Shown piece by piece: positions 1 through 7,961 of a stretch of 9,828 nucleotides of DNA (positions are counted from its first letter, which is position 1; every line of letters starts with the position of its first letter). The stretch lies in the NCBI GenBank assembly GCA_035606335.1, contig DATNFP010000106.1:1-9828 (forward strand), given 5' to 3'. Under the pieces are notes generated by a model. The model saw nothing but the letters and a program-made list of their open reading frames with translations. It was not told where the DNA came from and searched no databases. Source of the stretch: DATNFP01 sp035606335. GTDB taxonomy: Bacteria; Bacteroidota; Bacteroidia; Chitinophagales; Chitinophagaceae. A program made the position numbers and the translations under genes.

Positions 1-2606
1 ATATTTGATACGCCTGTACCTAACTCGACATACGGATTGCCTTGCAATGAGCGAAACGGATATCCTTTGTTAAAATTCAGAAGTTCGTTTGCATCACTTA
101 ATGAACCTATTATTGCTTTGGCTGTCCAGAATTGACGAAGCTTTAATCTCTTTAAACCCGGTATATAATTAAAGACGCCTCCTCCTATATCGTGCTCTAA
201 ATTAATTCCTAAATACTGATCGCTTACAAACTCATATTCATTCATCATTTCGAAAGCATACATGTTATAATATAAGTATTCATTTCCCGGATGAATTTCG
301 AGCAAGGGATATGGTAGTGAATTGGTATTAAGATATTTTCCTGCAAAGATGTTATAATACAAGCTGCCTGCCGGTGGTATTTTTACAGTGTTAGATACCG
401 AGAAGCGTATTTTTTGATAATCATATCCGCTATTTAAAATACTTTTTAAGCCAACTCCCAATTCTAATTCTGCGATAGGATATCGGCTGCCCAGACTCAC
501 TCGTAAATATTGCCCTTCGTAAAACTTTTCCTTGTAGGCAAATCTTAGCTTCAAATTCAATTCAGTGTTTATGACACTATTTGACGGCTGGCCATTATCG
601 TCTGTAAATATTCCTGTGACAGGTAGTGGTGCAAATGGAGTGAAGTCGCGATGTATAACGGTAAGCTTATGACTGAAGCCACTGTAATATTCTTTAAAAT
701 ATTCAAACCTGCTTTCATCCGCAAAGGCAAGTTTATATGGGATGCCCGGCTTACGGAAAAGAGAACTGAAAATATTGTCAGCGCTTATTGCCTGATCGTA
801 ATAATTGGTGCTGTGGTCTATATCGTGAATGTAGGAAGCATATACATAAGAACGCGGTTTGCGATTAAGCAACCACAACCCCGTAAGGCCATACTTAAAT
901 GCCTGGTCTTTATCCCCATAAGCAAGATAACCTGAGAAGTGCATATCCTTCAGCTTGTAAGGCGTACCAAGAGAAATACGAAACCTATTACCTTCGATAG
1001 TGTTGTAGCTATACAAATAATAATAGGGGCCTAACTGTATAGGACCGACATCTATGACACCGCTTGCCAGAAATTTTACTGTCTTTTTTATGGCTTTTGT
1101 AACGGGCATTTCATCGATAGTATCTATCATTTTATAGATGCCTTTCTCATCCCTATTTAGCGAATCAGGGCGATGTGATGCCCACCACTCATCATCTTTT
1201 TCCCGTGCAGAATCGCTTACAATAACGTCTTCTTTCCATTGTTTATCGTCGAGTACCCGCGTGACTGAGGTATCGTTTACTATTATATTATGGTAAGTAG
1301 TGGTCTTACGCCCTATTACGCCAAAAATATTTGCATCATATGCGGAAAAAGACGCAACAAATTTGTCTTTAATACAAAACCAAAGAGTATCATTAACCGG
1401 AGCAAACTCCTGGTAAAGATTCACACGTTTCACCCAATCTATATTGGCTACTTTTGGTACTTCCATATTCATGCGCTGAATGGCATACATAGAATCCACT
1501 ACCCAAAAATCGCCAGAAAAACAGCGCTCTGCATCGCGGCGAGGTTCAAATTCTACCAATATTATATTGTGCCCATAGGCCTGTTCTGTGTCTTTTATCT
1601 TGTATTTATAATACAATAAGGCTTCGTTGCTGATGGGACTTACAAACCGCAAATCGAAAACGGGAATAAAGTTTTTGTAGATATTTACGTTTTGATACAA
1701 GCTACCCAGATATTTTGTGATGCTCTGATTTTTGATGCCCTTTACATAGCTCCCTTTGATAAACTCTCTTTGCTTTTTCGGATGCTTTCTAAAATAATAT
1801 TCTGACAACGTTTCCGTCATGTAGATTGGCAAAAAGGGCTCTTTGTCTGTAGTAGAATCGAAGTTGTTGTATATGAAACCATATTTTTTAAGAATTGGTA
1901 TTTTCATGAACTGTGATTTGGGTAGCCTGTCCACATCCAATTCCAGCTTATTATAAGATTCGTATTTGTAGTTTTCTGTCTTGTCGGGATTATTGTACGG
2001 CTTTCGGCTAATTATATGTTTTACCAGTAGTATTGCAGGGTCTTCTCCTGCATGTAACACAAATTCATTTAAAGATTTTGTAGCTCTGCCTAATTCGGCT
2101 ATTAAATTATATTCGTGTTTGTCTTTCTTTAAAATATAATCGTAACGAGCATATCCGATAGCCTGTACTCTTAATGTGTCTTTAAAGACTGATGATTTTA
2201 AAGTAAAGTTTCCATTGAGATCTGCAACCGTCCCAACTGACGAATGGACAAGTAAAACAGTTGCGAATGGAATACCCTCCCCTGTGTGATTATCTTCTAC
2301 CCTTCCGTTTATAACATAGCCGTTTGTTGTAGCAGCACTACTTTGTACTTTACCGGTATCAATCACAATATGCTTAGATGTATCTGATACAACTGAATCC
2401 TTTGGGCTAGTTGTATTTACAATGTGAGTGGTATCCTGGTGATGTGTAGTATCCGGTTGTTGAAAATTGTTTGTTTTTACTAAAGAATCTTCTACTCGTT
2501 GTAAAGTATCGGTATGAGAAATCAGTGAGTCCTTTGTTTGAGCATAAAGAGGCCTATATGCAACTAAAATAAATCCAAGTATAAAAACAACCTTTCTAAG
2601 AATCAT
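1..2606 (-). CDS. DUF5686 / carboxypeptidase-regulatory-like surface protein (3' end outside window)
   Basis: I read one uninterrupted frame of 868 codons from an ATG at 2606 down to the window edge. Residues 1-22 form a signal peptide (basic MILRK start, hydrophobic core, cleavage after LYA before QTKDS). Residues 23-94 are a polar linker rich in Asp, Thr, Ser and His. Residues about 96-180 (NGYVINGRVEDNHTGEGIPF, then a DLNGNFTL motif) are a carboxypeptidase-D regulatory-like beta-sandwich, the domain found at the N-terminus of many Bacteroidota outer-membrane proteins. From about 186 on the protein matches DUF5686, with EDPAILLVKHII near 188-200 and DVGPIQLGPYY at 519-529. The many Tyr-rich alternating strands in the second half suggest an outer-membrane beta-barrel; this is inference. 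The last visible residues (YVELGTGVSN) resemble the end of the family, so probably only a few dozen residues are missing. Function is unknown. The 186-bp gap to the upstream Tex gene has no clear promoter or terminator. There is no Shine-Dalgarno sequence before the start. Confidence 0.88.
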   Translation of the reverse strand, partial: MILRKVVFILGFILVAYRPLYAQTKDSLISHTDTLQRVEDSLVKTNNFQQPDTTHHQDTTHIVNTTSPKDSVVSDTSKHIVIDTGKVQSSAATTNGYVINGRVEDNHTGEGIPFATVLLVHSSVGTVADLNGNFTLKSSVFKDTLRVQAIGYARYDYILKKDKHEYNLIAELGRATKSLNEFVLHAGEDPAILLVKHIISRKPYNNPDKTENYKYESYNKLELDVDRLPKSQFMKIPILKKYGFIYNNFDSTTDKEPFLPIYMTETLSEYYFRKHPKKQREFIKGSYVKGIKNQSITKYLGSLYQNVNIYKNFIPVFDLRFVSPISNEALLYYKYKIKDTEQAYGHNIILVEFEPRRDAERCFSGDFWVVDSMYAIQRMNMEVPKVANIDWVKRVNLYQEFAPVNDTLWFCIKDKFVASFSAYDANIFGVIGRKTTTYHNIIVNDTSVTRVLDDKQWKEDVIVSDSAREKDDEWWASHRPDSLNRDEKGIYKMIDTIDEMPVTKAIKKTVKFLASGVIDVGPIQLGPYYYLYSYNTIEGNRFRISLGTPYKLKDMHFSGYLAYGDKDQAFKYGLTGLWLLNRKPRSYVYASYIHDIDHSTNYYDQAISADNIFSSLFRKPGIPYKLAFADESRFEYFKEYYSGFSHKLTVIHRDFTPFAPLPVTGIFTDDNGQPSNSVINTELNLKLRFAYKEKFYEGQYLRVSLGSRYPIAELELGVGLKSILNSGYDYQKIRFSVSNTVKIPPAGSLYYNIFAGKYLNTNSLPYPLLEIHPGNEYLYYNMYAFEMMNEYEFVSDQYLGINLEHDIGGGVFNYIPGLKRLKLRQFWTAKAIIGSLSDANELLNFNKGYPFRSLQGNPYVELGTGVSN

Positions 2607-2792
2607 AGAATTACGGGCCAATATTCGGCAATGTAACGAATTGGGCTGATTATAGACCACTATCCATTACCTTCTATAAATATTTACAGATGTATAACAA
2701 ATATCGTTCCCTGAATAGTAGATTGGAAAATGGAGCAAAGGTTTATATTACAACTATAATAATTTAATTTATAATAAAATATGCAGCAATTG

Positions 2793-5030
2793 TCATTTCC
2801 CAAATTTCTTTTTTAGCAGGCTGAGTGCATCATTCATATCCAATTTGGAAACATCTTTATGCTCCTCTTTTTTGTGAAACTGCTTTTGCTGAGGCCTGTC
2901 TTTCCTGGCAGGCGCTTCCAAAGTTTGTTTGATCGATAATGATATCCGCTTGCGTGTTATATCCACTTCAAGCACTTTTACATTTACTTTTTGATTTAGT
3001 TTCAGCGCTTCATTGGGGTCAGTAATATAAGTGTGTGATATTTCAGAAACATGCACAAGGCCATCCTGTTTTACACCAATATCTACAAAGGCTCCGAATC
3101 GGGTAATATTAGTAACAACTCCGGGAACAACCATACCTACTGTTACATCTTCTATGCTGTATATATTGGCAAACTCAAATTGCTGTGCCTCGCTGCGCGG
3201 GTCAAGGCCGGGTTTCTTTAGTTCGTTCATTATATCACGAATGGTATGTTCTCCCAGGTTTTCGGTGATATATTTTTTACTGTCCAGCTTGTTTACCAGG
3301 CTTTCGTTACCAATCAGGGCTTTTACTTCTGTACCAGAATCAGCAGCCATGCGAGCTACAATGTCATAAGCTTCCGGGTGCACTGCACTTGCGTCGAGCG
3401 GATTGTCGCCTTCTTTAATACGAAGAAATCCTGCACACTGCTCGAATACTTTATTGCCGAGACGCGGCACATGCAATAGTTGCTTGCGGCTGGTGAAACT
3501 GCCCGATTCACTTCTATATTTTACAATGTTTTCAGCCAATGATGGGCCAATACCACTTACATAACTCAACAAGTGCTTACTGGCAGTATTCAGATTAACC
3601 CCAACCATATTCACACAACTAACAACTGTCTGGTCAAGGCGTTCTTTTAAACGAACCTGGTTAACATCGTGCTGATACTGGCCTACACCAATACTTTTGG
3701 GATCTATCTTCACCAGCTCAGCTAACGGGTCCATCAAACGACGGCCTATACTTACAGCACCACGTACTGTAATATCCTGTTCGGGGAATTCTTCACGGGC
3801 AGTTTCTGAAGCCGAATAGACTGATGCGCCATCCTCATTAACCAGAAAAATTGACAGACCGAGATCCAGCTTTTTTATGAATTGTTCTGTTTCTCTCCCT
3901 GCGGTGCCATCGCCTATTGCTATAGTTTGTATGTTATATTGAGCAGCAAGACTACGAATAGTATGTTCAGCTGCAATCAGCTTATTTGGTTCATGTATGT
4001 AAATGAGATCTGTTTTCTTTAGCTCTCCTTTTTCATCGAGACATACTATTTTGCAGCCCGTGCGATAACCCGGATCGATAGCGAGCACTCTCTTGCTTCC
4101 CAGTGGCGAACTTAATAATAACTGCCTAAGATTTTCTGCGAAAACATTTATTGCTTCTTCATCTGCCTTTTGCTTTAGTAGCATTCTGAATTCACTTTCA
4201 AGGCTGGGCTGCAACAATCGACGATAAGCATCTTTAGTTGCCTTTTTCACTTGTTCCGATGCCTCGTTCAATGCTTTTATGAATGTCTTTTCAATACCGG
4301 ATAAAGCAACTTCTTCTTCAGGTGCAATGACCATCCTTAATACACCTTCCATGAAGCCACGCATGATAGCCAATATACGATGAGAAGGTATTTTTGATAC
4401 AGGCTCAGAAAAATCGAAATAGTCTTTGTACTTAACCCCTTCTGTTTCTTTATCTGCAAGCACCTTGCTCTGTACTGTCGCTGTGGTGTCGAATAACCTA
4501 CGCATGCCTGCACGTACCTGAGCGTCTTCATTTATCATTTCAGCGATAATATCTCTCGCGCCCTGCAAAGCCTCATCTGCAGTTTTTACTTTATCATTAA
4601 TATAGGCTTCTGCCTCAGTTGAGGGCATGATATTGCGTTGCTTCAATATCAATAAAGCAAGAGGCTCTAAGCCATTTTCTCGGGCTGTCTGTGCTTTGGT
4701 TTTGCGTTTGGGTTTGTATGGCAGATAGATATCTTCCAATTCCGCGATTGTAGTAGCGGCATTTATTTTTTCCTGCAAGGCTTCTGTCATTTTGCCCTGC
4801 TCGGTAATTGTCTTTTCTATAAATGCTTTGCGTTCTGAAAACTCTTTCTGAAACTTAGCTTCGTCCTGTATATTCTGTACCTGTACTTCATCCAGAGCAC
4901 CTGTACGGTCCTTACGGTAACGAGCAATAAACGGGATTGTGGCCCCTTCACCTAATAATTGTAATACAGTAGCAACTTGCTGTTCTCTTAAATTCAATTT
5001 AGCGGCGACGCTCGCAGAAAATTCCAACAT
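2793..5030 (-). CDS. tex: Tex, RNA-binding transcription accessory protein with S1 domain
   Basis: This 745-residue protein has the full Tex layout and a length close to the usual 720-785. The N-terminal helical region covers about 1-310, with the family signature GATIPFIARYRKDRTG at 29-44 and EDIYLPYKPKRKTKAQTARE at 99-118. A YqgF/RNase H-like domain covers about 313-440, with AIDPGYRTGCK at 317-327, GDGTAGRE at 373-380 and GASVYSASE at 401-409. Helix-hairpin-helix motifs lie at about 480-540 (VSGIGPSLAENIVKYR, VPRLGNKVFEQCAGF). An S1 RNA-binding domain covers about 630-701 (GVVTNITRFGAFVDIGVKQD), followed by a basic tail ending in FGK. Family knowledge: Tex is a cytoplasmic nucleic-acid-binding protein tied to transcription, and its YqgF domain is not known to act as a nuclease in the well-studied Pseudomonas protein. 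The ATG at 5030 gives the conserved N-terminus directly. The gene stands alone: 656 bp of non-coding DNA lie upstream, and 186 bp separate it from the co-directional DUF5686 gene. Confidence 0.97.
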   Translation of the reverse strand: MLEFSASVAAKLNLREQQVATVLQLLGEGATIPFIARYRKDRTGALDEVQVQNIQDEAKFQKEFSERKAFIEKTITEQGKMTEALQEKINAATTIAELEDIYLPYKPKRKTKAQTARENGLEPLALLILKQRNIMPSTEAEAYINDKVKTADEALQGARDIIAEMINEDAQVRAGMRRLFDTTATVQSKVLADKETEGVKYKDYFDFSEPVSKIPSHRILAIMRGFMEGVLRMVIAPEEEVALSGIEKTFIKALNEASEQVKKATKDAYRRLLQPSLESEFRMLLKQKADEEAINVFAENLRQLLLSSPLGSKRVLAIDPGYRTGCKIVCLDEKGELKKTDLIYIHEPNKLIAAEHTIRSLAAQYNIQTIAIGDGTAGRETEQFIKKLDLGLSIFLVNEDGASVYSASETAREEFPEQDITVRGAVSIGRRLMDPLAELVKIDPKSIGVGQYQHDVNQVRLKERLDQTVVSCVNMVGVNLNTASKHLLSYVSGIGPSLAENIVKYRSESGSFTSRKQLLHVPRLGNKVFEQCAGFLRIKEGDNPLDASAVHPEAYDIVARMAADSGTEVKALIGNESLVNKLDSKKYITENLGEHTIRDIMNELKKPGLDPRSEAQQFEFANIYSIEDVTVGMVVPGVVTNITRFGAFVDIGVKQDGLVHVSEISHTYITDPNEALKLNQKVNVKVLEVDITRKRISLSIKQTLEAPARKDRPQQKQFHKKEEHKDVSKLDMNDALSLLKKKFGK

Positions 5031-5320
5031 CTGTTTTGATTAAGCGTGCGAATGTAATAGTAGGAATGGAAATGCAAAAAGAAAATTTGTAATAATGTTT
5101 AATTGCTTTACAATGACTGCTCATAAAAAAATTGATGTATGAGATTATCAAACCTTTAAAATTCCCCATAAAAACTAAAAAACTGATTTTCTCATCTTAT
5201 TATTGATAATCAATTTATTATTTTATGCCCCAATCATTACCAAGTTTTACCAGAAAATTTCCCATTTTTGCCCCATCTTTTCTTTTCTATCATGTATTGT
5301 CCGAGTTAGTTCCTTGATTT
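5031..5320. other. AT-rich non-coding spacer upstream of tex
   Basis: I see no convincing coding frame on either strand. The stretch is very AT-rich. It must contain the tex promoter (reading left), but I found no exact TAnnTTTG motif on the minus strand before the tex start. A small 11-nt palindrome, TTGATAATCAA, lies at 5203-5213; by itself it is weak evidence for a binding site. Confidence 0.5.
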
Positions 5321-5379
5321 AGGAGATTCTTCACTTCGCGGCTTTCGCACAAAGGCTTTGGGCTTCATTCAGAATGACA
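5321..5379 (+). repeat. Dispersed palindromic repeat, copy 1 (AGGAGATTCTTC...GAATGACA)
   Basis: This 59-nt element starts AGGAGATTCTTCACTTCGCG and ends CATTCAGAATGACA. Its ends match those of a second copy 29 nt further on, with a diverged middle. On the minus strand it reads TGTCATTCTGAATG...GAAGAATCTCCT, which I recognise as a widespread intergenic repeat that also appears in spurious proteins ending in variants of RNEESP. That recognition is from memory and not from a search. The 3' part, CATTCAGAATG, is itself a near-perfect palindrome. Confidence 0.75.
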
Positions 5380-5408
5380 ACATGGTGAGGGCTGTGGTTC
5401 TTTGCTTA

Positions 5409-5465
5409 AGGAGATTCTTCATTTCGCACTAAGCACAAGGCTAAGCGGCTACATTCTGAATGACA
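5409..5465 (+). repeat. Dispersed palindromic repeat, copy 2
   Basis: This is the second copy of the 5321-5379 element. It starts AGGAGATTCTTCATTTCGCA and ends CATTCTGAATGACA (57 nt). The first 12 nt equal copy 1 exactly. The middle is diverged and 2 nt shorter. The central dinucleotide of the terminal palindrome is flipped (CATTCTGAATG here, CATTCAGAATG in copy 1). The minus-strand reading through it gives a 60-residue hypothetical frame (5406-5588) ending RNEESP, which is a typical artefact of this repeat. Confidence 0.75.
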
Positions 5466-5544
5466 AAATCTTTGTGAGAGAATATTTGTCGTTACAAATT
5501 TATTAATAAGTAAAATAGGAGTGCAAAAAAGATAACAACAATAA

Positions 5545-5597
5545 ACCCCGATACAATATGAAAATTTGGCAATAAGACAATGTGCCAATGGCGGGGT
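5545..5597. other. Possible nested stem-loop in the spacer
   Basis: Two inverted repeats are nested. The outer arms are ACCCCG (5545-5550) and CGGGGT (5592-5597). The inner arms are TTGGCA (5566-5571) and TGCCAA (5583-5588), around an 11-nt loop. Each arm is only 6 bp and unpaired bases separate the two stems, so this may be chance. No gene starts or ends inside it. It could be a small structured RNA or a decayed mobile element; I cannot tell which. Confidence 0.25.
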
Positions 5598-5625
5598 ATT
5601 CGAGTTGAAAAGCTTTTAGGAAATA

Positions 5626-5660
5626 TCTAAAATAGAAATCCCCGGCAGTGCCGGGGATTT
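5626..5660 (-). terminator. Intrinsic terminator of the BI-1 gene
   Basis: A perfect 11-bp stem pairs AAATCCCCGGC (5636-5646) with GCCGGGGATTT (5650-5660) around a 3-nt loop. In the minus direction it is followed by the T-rich tract CTATTTTAG. It lies 26 bp past the stop codon of the minus-strand BI-1 gene. The plus-strand side is AT-rich but less T-rich, and no plus-strand gene ends here. Confidence 0.88.
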
Positions 5661-5686
5661 CTTTAAAATTATTATTTTCTATATGA

Positions 5687-6445
5687 TTATCTTCTTCTGC
5701 CGAATAATCTTAACATCATTAAAAACAGGTTAATGAAATCGAGGTAAAGGCTCAATGCACCTAATACAGAAAGCTTTTTTGTATCGTCAGCAGATACACC
5801 TTCATATTCTGCACCGGCGCCAATACGTTTTAGCTTTTGTACGTCGTAAGCGGTAAGACCTGTAAATACTGCTACACCTACTATACTGATAACATAATCC
5901 AATGTGGGGCTATGTAAAAAAAAGTTAATAAAAAAGCTTATCAAGACACCAATAAGCGCCATGTATAAGATACGACCGAAAGATGTCAGGTCTTGTTTTG
6001 TAGTGTAGCCCATTATTGCCATGACACCAAAAGTAGCAGCAGAGGATGCAAAGCAACCTATCAAAGAGGTAGATGTGTATGCTAATAGAACAAAGCTTAA
6101 AGAAATTCCAGTAATCGCTGAATATGCCAGGAATAATAAGGCAAGGACAGGTAAAGAAAGTCTTTGATAGCCAAAATTCATAAGCAATACAAAACCTATA
6201 GGAGAGAATAGCACTATCCATCCTAGCATGTTCATTTTGCCTGTGTTGAGGTCAATCAGGTAAGAAAGCAATGAGGTATTTTCCGCAAAAAGAAAAGCAA
6301 ACAAAGTAGAAACGCCGAGCGCAACAAACATCCACAAAAAGACATTAGCCATAAATTTTCTGGATGCCTCCTGGGTGGCCACATTAGAATCCGTGTTTAA
6401 TACTGTGTAGTTCGTAAAGGGGCGTTGTTGGTTATAATTTTCCAT
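5687..6445 (-). CDS. Bax inhibitor-1 / YccA family membrane protein
   Basis: This 252-residue protein has about seven hydrophobic helices (roughly 32-54, 72-91, 97-121, 126-146, 157-177, 183-200, 226-246) after a polar N-terminal tail. That is the topology and length of bacterial Bax inhibitor-1 (TMBIM/YccA) proteins. The family signatures are GLTAYDVQKLK at 196-206 and LSLYLDFINLFL at 231-242. The two conserved acidic residues, D201 and D236, probably correspond to the Asp pair that senses pH and gates calcium leak in the structurally known family member YetJ; this residue match is inference. Known role of the family: integral inner-membrane protein, calcium-leak or stress-related activity, and in some bacteria a link to membrane protease quality control. 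The ATG at 6445 precedes the typical polar tail. The gene stands alone, divergent from icd by 229 bp, and ends in the strong terminator at 5626-5660. Confidence 0.95.
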   Translation of the reverse strand: MENYNQQRPFTNYTVLNTDSNVATQEASRKFMANVFLWMFVALGVSTLFAFLFAENTSLLSYLIDLNTGKMNMLGWIVLFSPIGFVLLMNFGYQRLSLPVLALLFLAYSAITGISLSFVLLAYTSTSLIGCFASSAATFGVMAIMGYTTKQDLTSFGRILYMALIGVLISFFINFFLHSPTLDYVISIVGVAVFTGLTAYDVQKLKRIGAGAEYEGVSADDTKKLSVLGALSLYLDFINLFLMMLRLFGRRR

Positions 6446-6593
6446 GATTTTTATAAATATTTAAATATTTCAGTAAAATTAATCAGGAAATGGCAATTAC
6501 TATAAAAAGATGTTCACAAATATTGTTAAATAATTGATTTCCTTAATGTTGCTTAAATAGCAGGATAACAACTATATGAGTGATATATTTTTT

Positions 6594-6601
6594 TAAATTT
6601 G
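6594..6601 (+). promoter_or_regulatory. Candidate -7 promoter element for icd
   Basis: TAAATTTG matches the Bacteroidota sigma-A -7 consensus TAnnTTTG exactly. It lies 73 bp before the icd ATG, which would leave a leader of roughly 65 nt. I do not see a good -33 TTTG at the expected 19-21 bp spacing. The support is therefore the -7 match plus its position in a divergent spacer. Confidence 0.55.
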
Positions 6602-6674
6602 CCCGCTAAATGTCCAAAAACATCAGGCATTAAAAAACAAGATTTAACCAATAACAACTAATAAAAACTTCTTA

Positions 6675-7904
6675 ATGGCTAAGATTAAAGTAGCAAATCC
6701 CGTAGTGGAGATGGATGGCGATGAAATGACACGTGTCATCTGGAAATACATAAAAGACAAGCTGATCCTCCCCTATATAGATGTAGATATAAAATATTAC
6801 GACCTTGGTGTAGAGCATCGTGACGCAACAAACGACCAGGTAACTGTAGATGCTGCCAATGCCATTAAAGAAATAGGCGTAGGCATAAAATGTGCTACTA
6901 TTACGCCGGACGAAGCACGCGTAAAGGAATTTAACCTGAAACAAATGTGGAAAAGCCCTAACGGAACCATACGTAATATACTGGATGGGACTGTTTTCCG
7001 GGAACCAATTGTGATCAGCAATATACCAAGACTGGTGCCTAACTGGACAGCACCGATTTGTATAGGACGTCACGCATTTGGCGACCAATATCGCGCTACA
7101 GATTTTGTAGTAAAGGGCAAAGGAAAGCTTACTATGAAATTTGAAGCTGAAAACGGTGAAGTGACCGAGTATGAAGTCTTTAATTTTAAAGGTGGTGGTG
7201 TGGCACTAGGAATGTATAATACTGATGAATCTATTCGTGGTTTTGCTCATGCCTGCTTTAACATGGCTCTGCAAAAGAAATGGCCGCTTTATTTTTCATC
7301 GAAGAATACGATACTTAAAAAGTACGACGGTCGCTTTAAAGACATTTTCCAGGAAATCTATGAAAATGAATTCAAAGCTGAATTTGAAAAAAATGGCCTG
7401 ACCTATGAGCACCGCCTGATAGATGACATGGTAGCCAGCGCATTGAAATGGCATGGCAACTTTGTATGGGCATGTAAAAATTATGATGGCGATGTGCAAA
7501 GTGATACTGTAGCCCAGGGTTTTGGTTCGCTTGGATTGATGACTTCTACATTGATCACACCTGATGGCAATACTATGGAAGCAGAAGCGGCACATGGCAC
7601 TGTAACACGCCACTATCGTGAATATCAAAAAGGAAATCCAACGTCTACCAACCCGATAGCTTCTATCTACGCATGGACACAGGGACTTGCTTTTCGTGGC
7701 AAACTGGATAACAACCAGGAGCTAATTAACTTCTGCCATGCGCTTGAAAAAGTATGCATCGAAACAGTGGAAGAAGGAAAAATGACGAAAGACCTTGCAG
7801 TGTGCATACATGGTAATAAAGTGACTCATGGTAAGGACTATTTGTATACTGAGGAATTTATGGATGCACTGGATGAAAATCTGAAAAAGAAGATAGGTAA
7901 GTAA
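6675..7904 (+). CDS. icd: NADP-dependent isocitrate dehydrogenase, eukaryotic-like type
   Basis: This 409-residue enzyme converts isocitrate to 2-oxoglutarate and CO2 with NADP+ in the cytoplasmic TCA cycle. It resembles human IDH1/IDH2 (homodimeric subfamily) rather than the E. coli Icd type. The N-terminal numbering equals human IDH1: T77 and S94 (MWKSPNGTIR), R100, R109, R132 (IGRHAFGDQYR) and Y139 are all present. With a two-residue offset further on, the catalytic Lys is K210 and the metal-binding Asp residues are D250, D273 and D277 (NYDGDVQSD). R312 and H313 in AAHGTVTRHY are the expected NADP+ phosphate contacts. All key residues are intact. The ATG at 6675 gives the usual short N-terminus. 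There is no Shine-Dalgarno sequence, as is common in this phylum. The gene is monocistronic, with a TAnnTTTG element upstream and a hairpin terminator 23 bp after the stop. Confidence 0.98.
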   Translation: MAKIKVANPVVEMDGDEMTRVIWKYIKDKLILPYIDVDIKYYDLGVEHRDATNDQVTVDAANAIKEIGVGIKCATITPDEARVKEFNLKQMWKSPNGTIRNILDGTVFREPIVISNIPRLVPNWTAPICIGRHAFGDQYRATDFVVKGKGKLTMKFEAENGEVTEYEVFNFKGGGVALGMYNTDESIRGFAHACFNMALQKKWPLYFSSKNTILKKYDGRFKDIFQEIYENEFKAEFEKNGLTYEHRLIDDMVASALKWHGNFVWACKNYDGDVQSDTVAQGFGSLGLMTSTLITPDGNTMEAEAAHGTVTRHYREYQKGNPTSTNPIASIYAWTQGLAFRGKLDNNQELINFCHALEKVCIETVEEGKMTKDLAVCIHGNKVTHGKDYLYTEEFMDALDENLKKKIGK

Positions 7905-7927
7905 TATTACTGCATTATAATTCTACT

Positions 7928-7961
7928 CCGGTTATGGCACGTTGCTGTAACCGGATTTTTT
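7928..7961 (+). terminator. Intrinsic terminator of icd
   Basis: The stem CCGGTTATGGC (7928-7938) pairs with GCTGTAACCGG (7944-7954) around a 5-nt loop. The outer 7 bp are perfect and two inner pairs are G-U. A run of six T residues (7956-7961) follows. The last T residues overlap the stop codon of the convergent transposase gene. Confidence 0.88.

Noticed and set aside
651..935. Plus-strand reading frame of 94 codons
   Set aside because: It lies wholly antisense inside the intact DUF5686 gene and has no recognisable domain; the same applies to the frame at 1290-1619.
3031..3479. Two plus-strand reading frames opposite tex
   Set aside because: They are antisense to the conserved S1 and helix-hairpin-helix region of tex and have no family resemblance.
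5406..5588. Minus-strand 60-codon frame ending RNEESP
   Set aside because: Its C-terminal part is the translation of the dispersed repeat at 5409-5465, a known kind of spurious protein; the rest has no recognisable feature.
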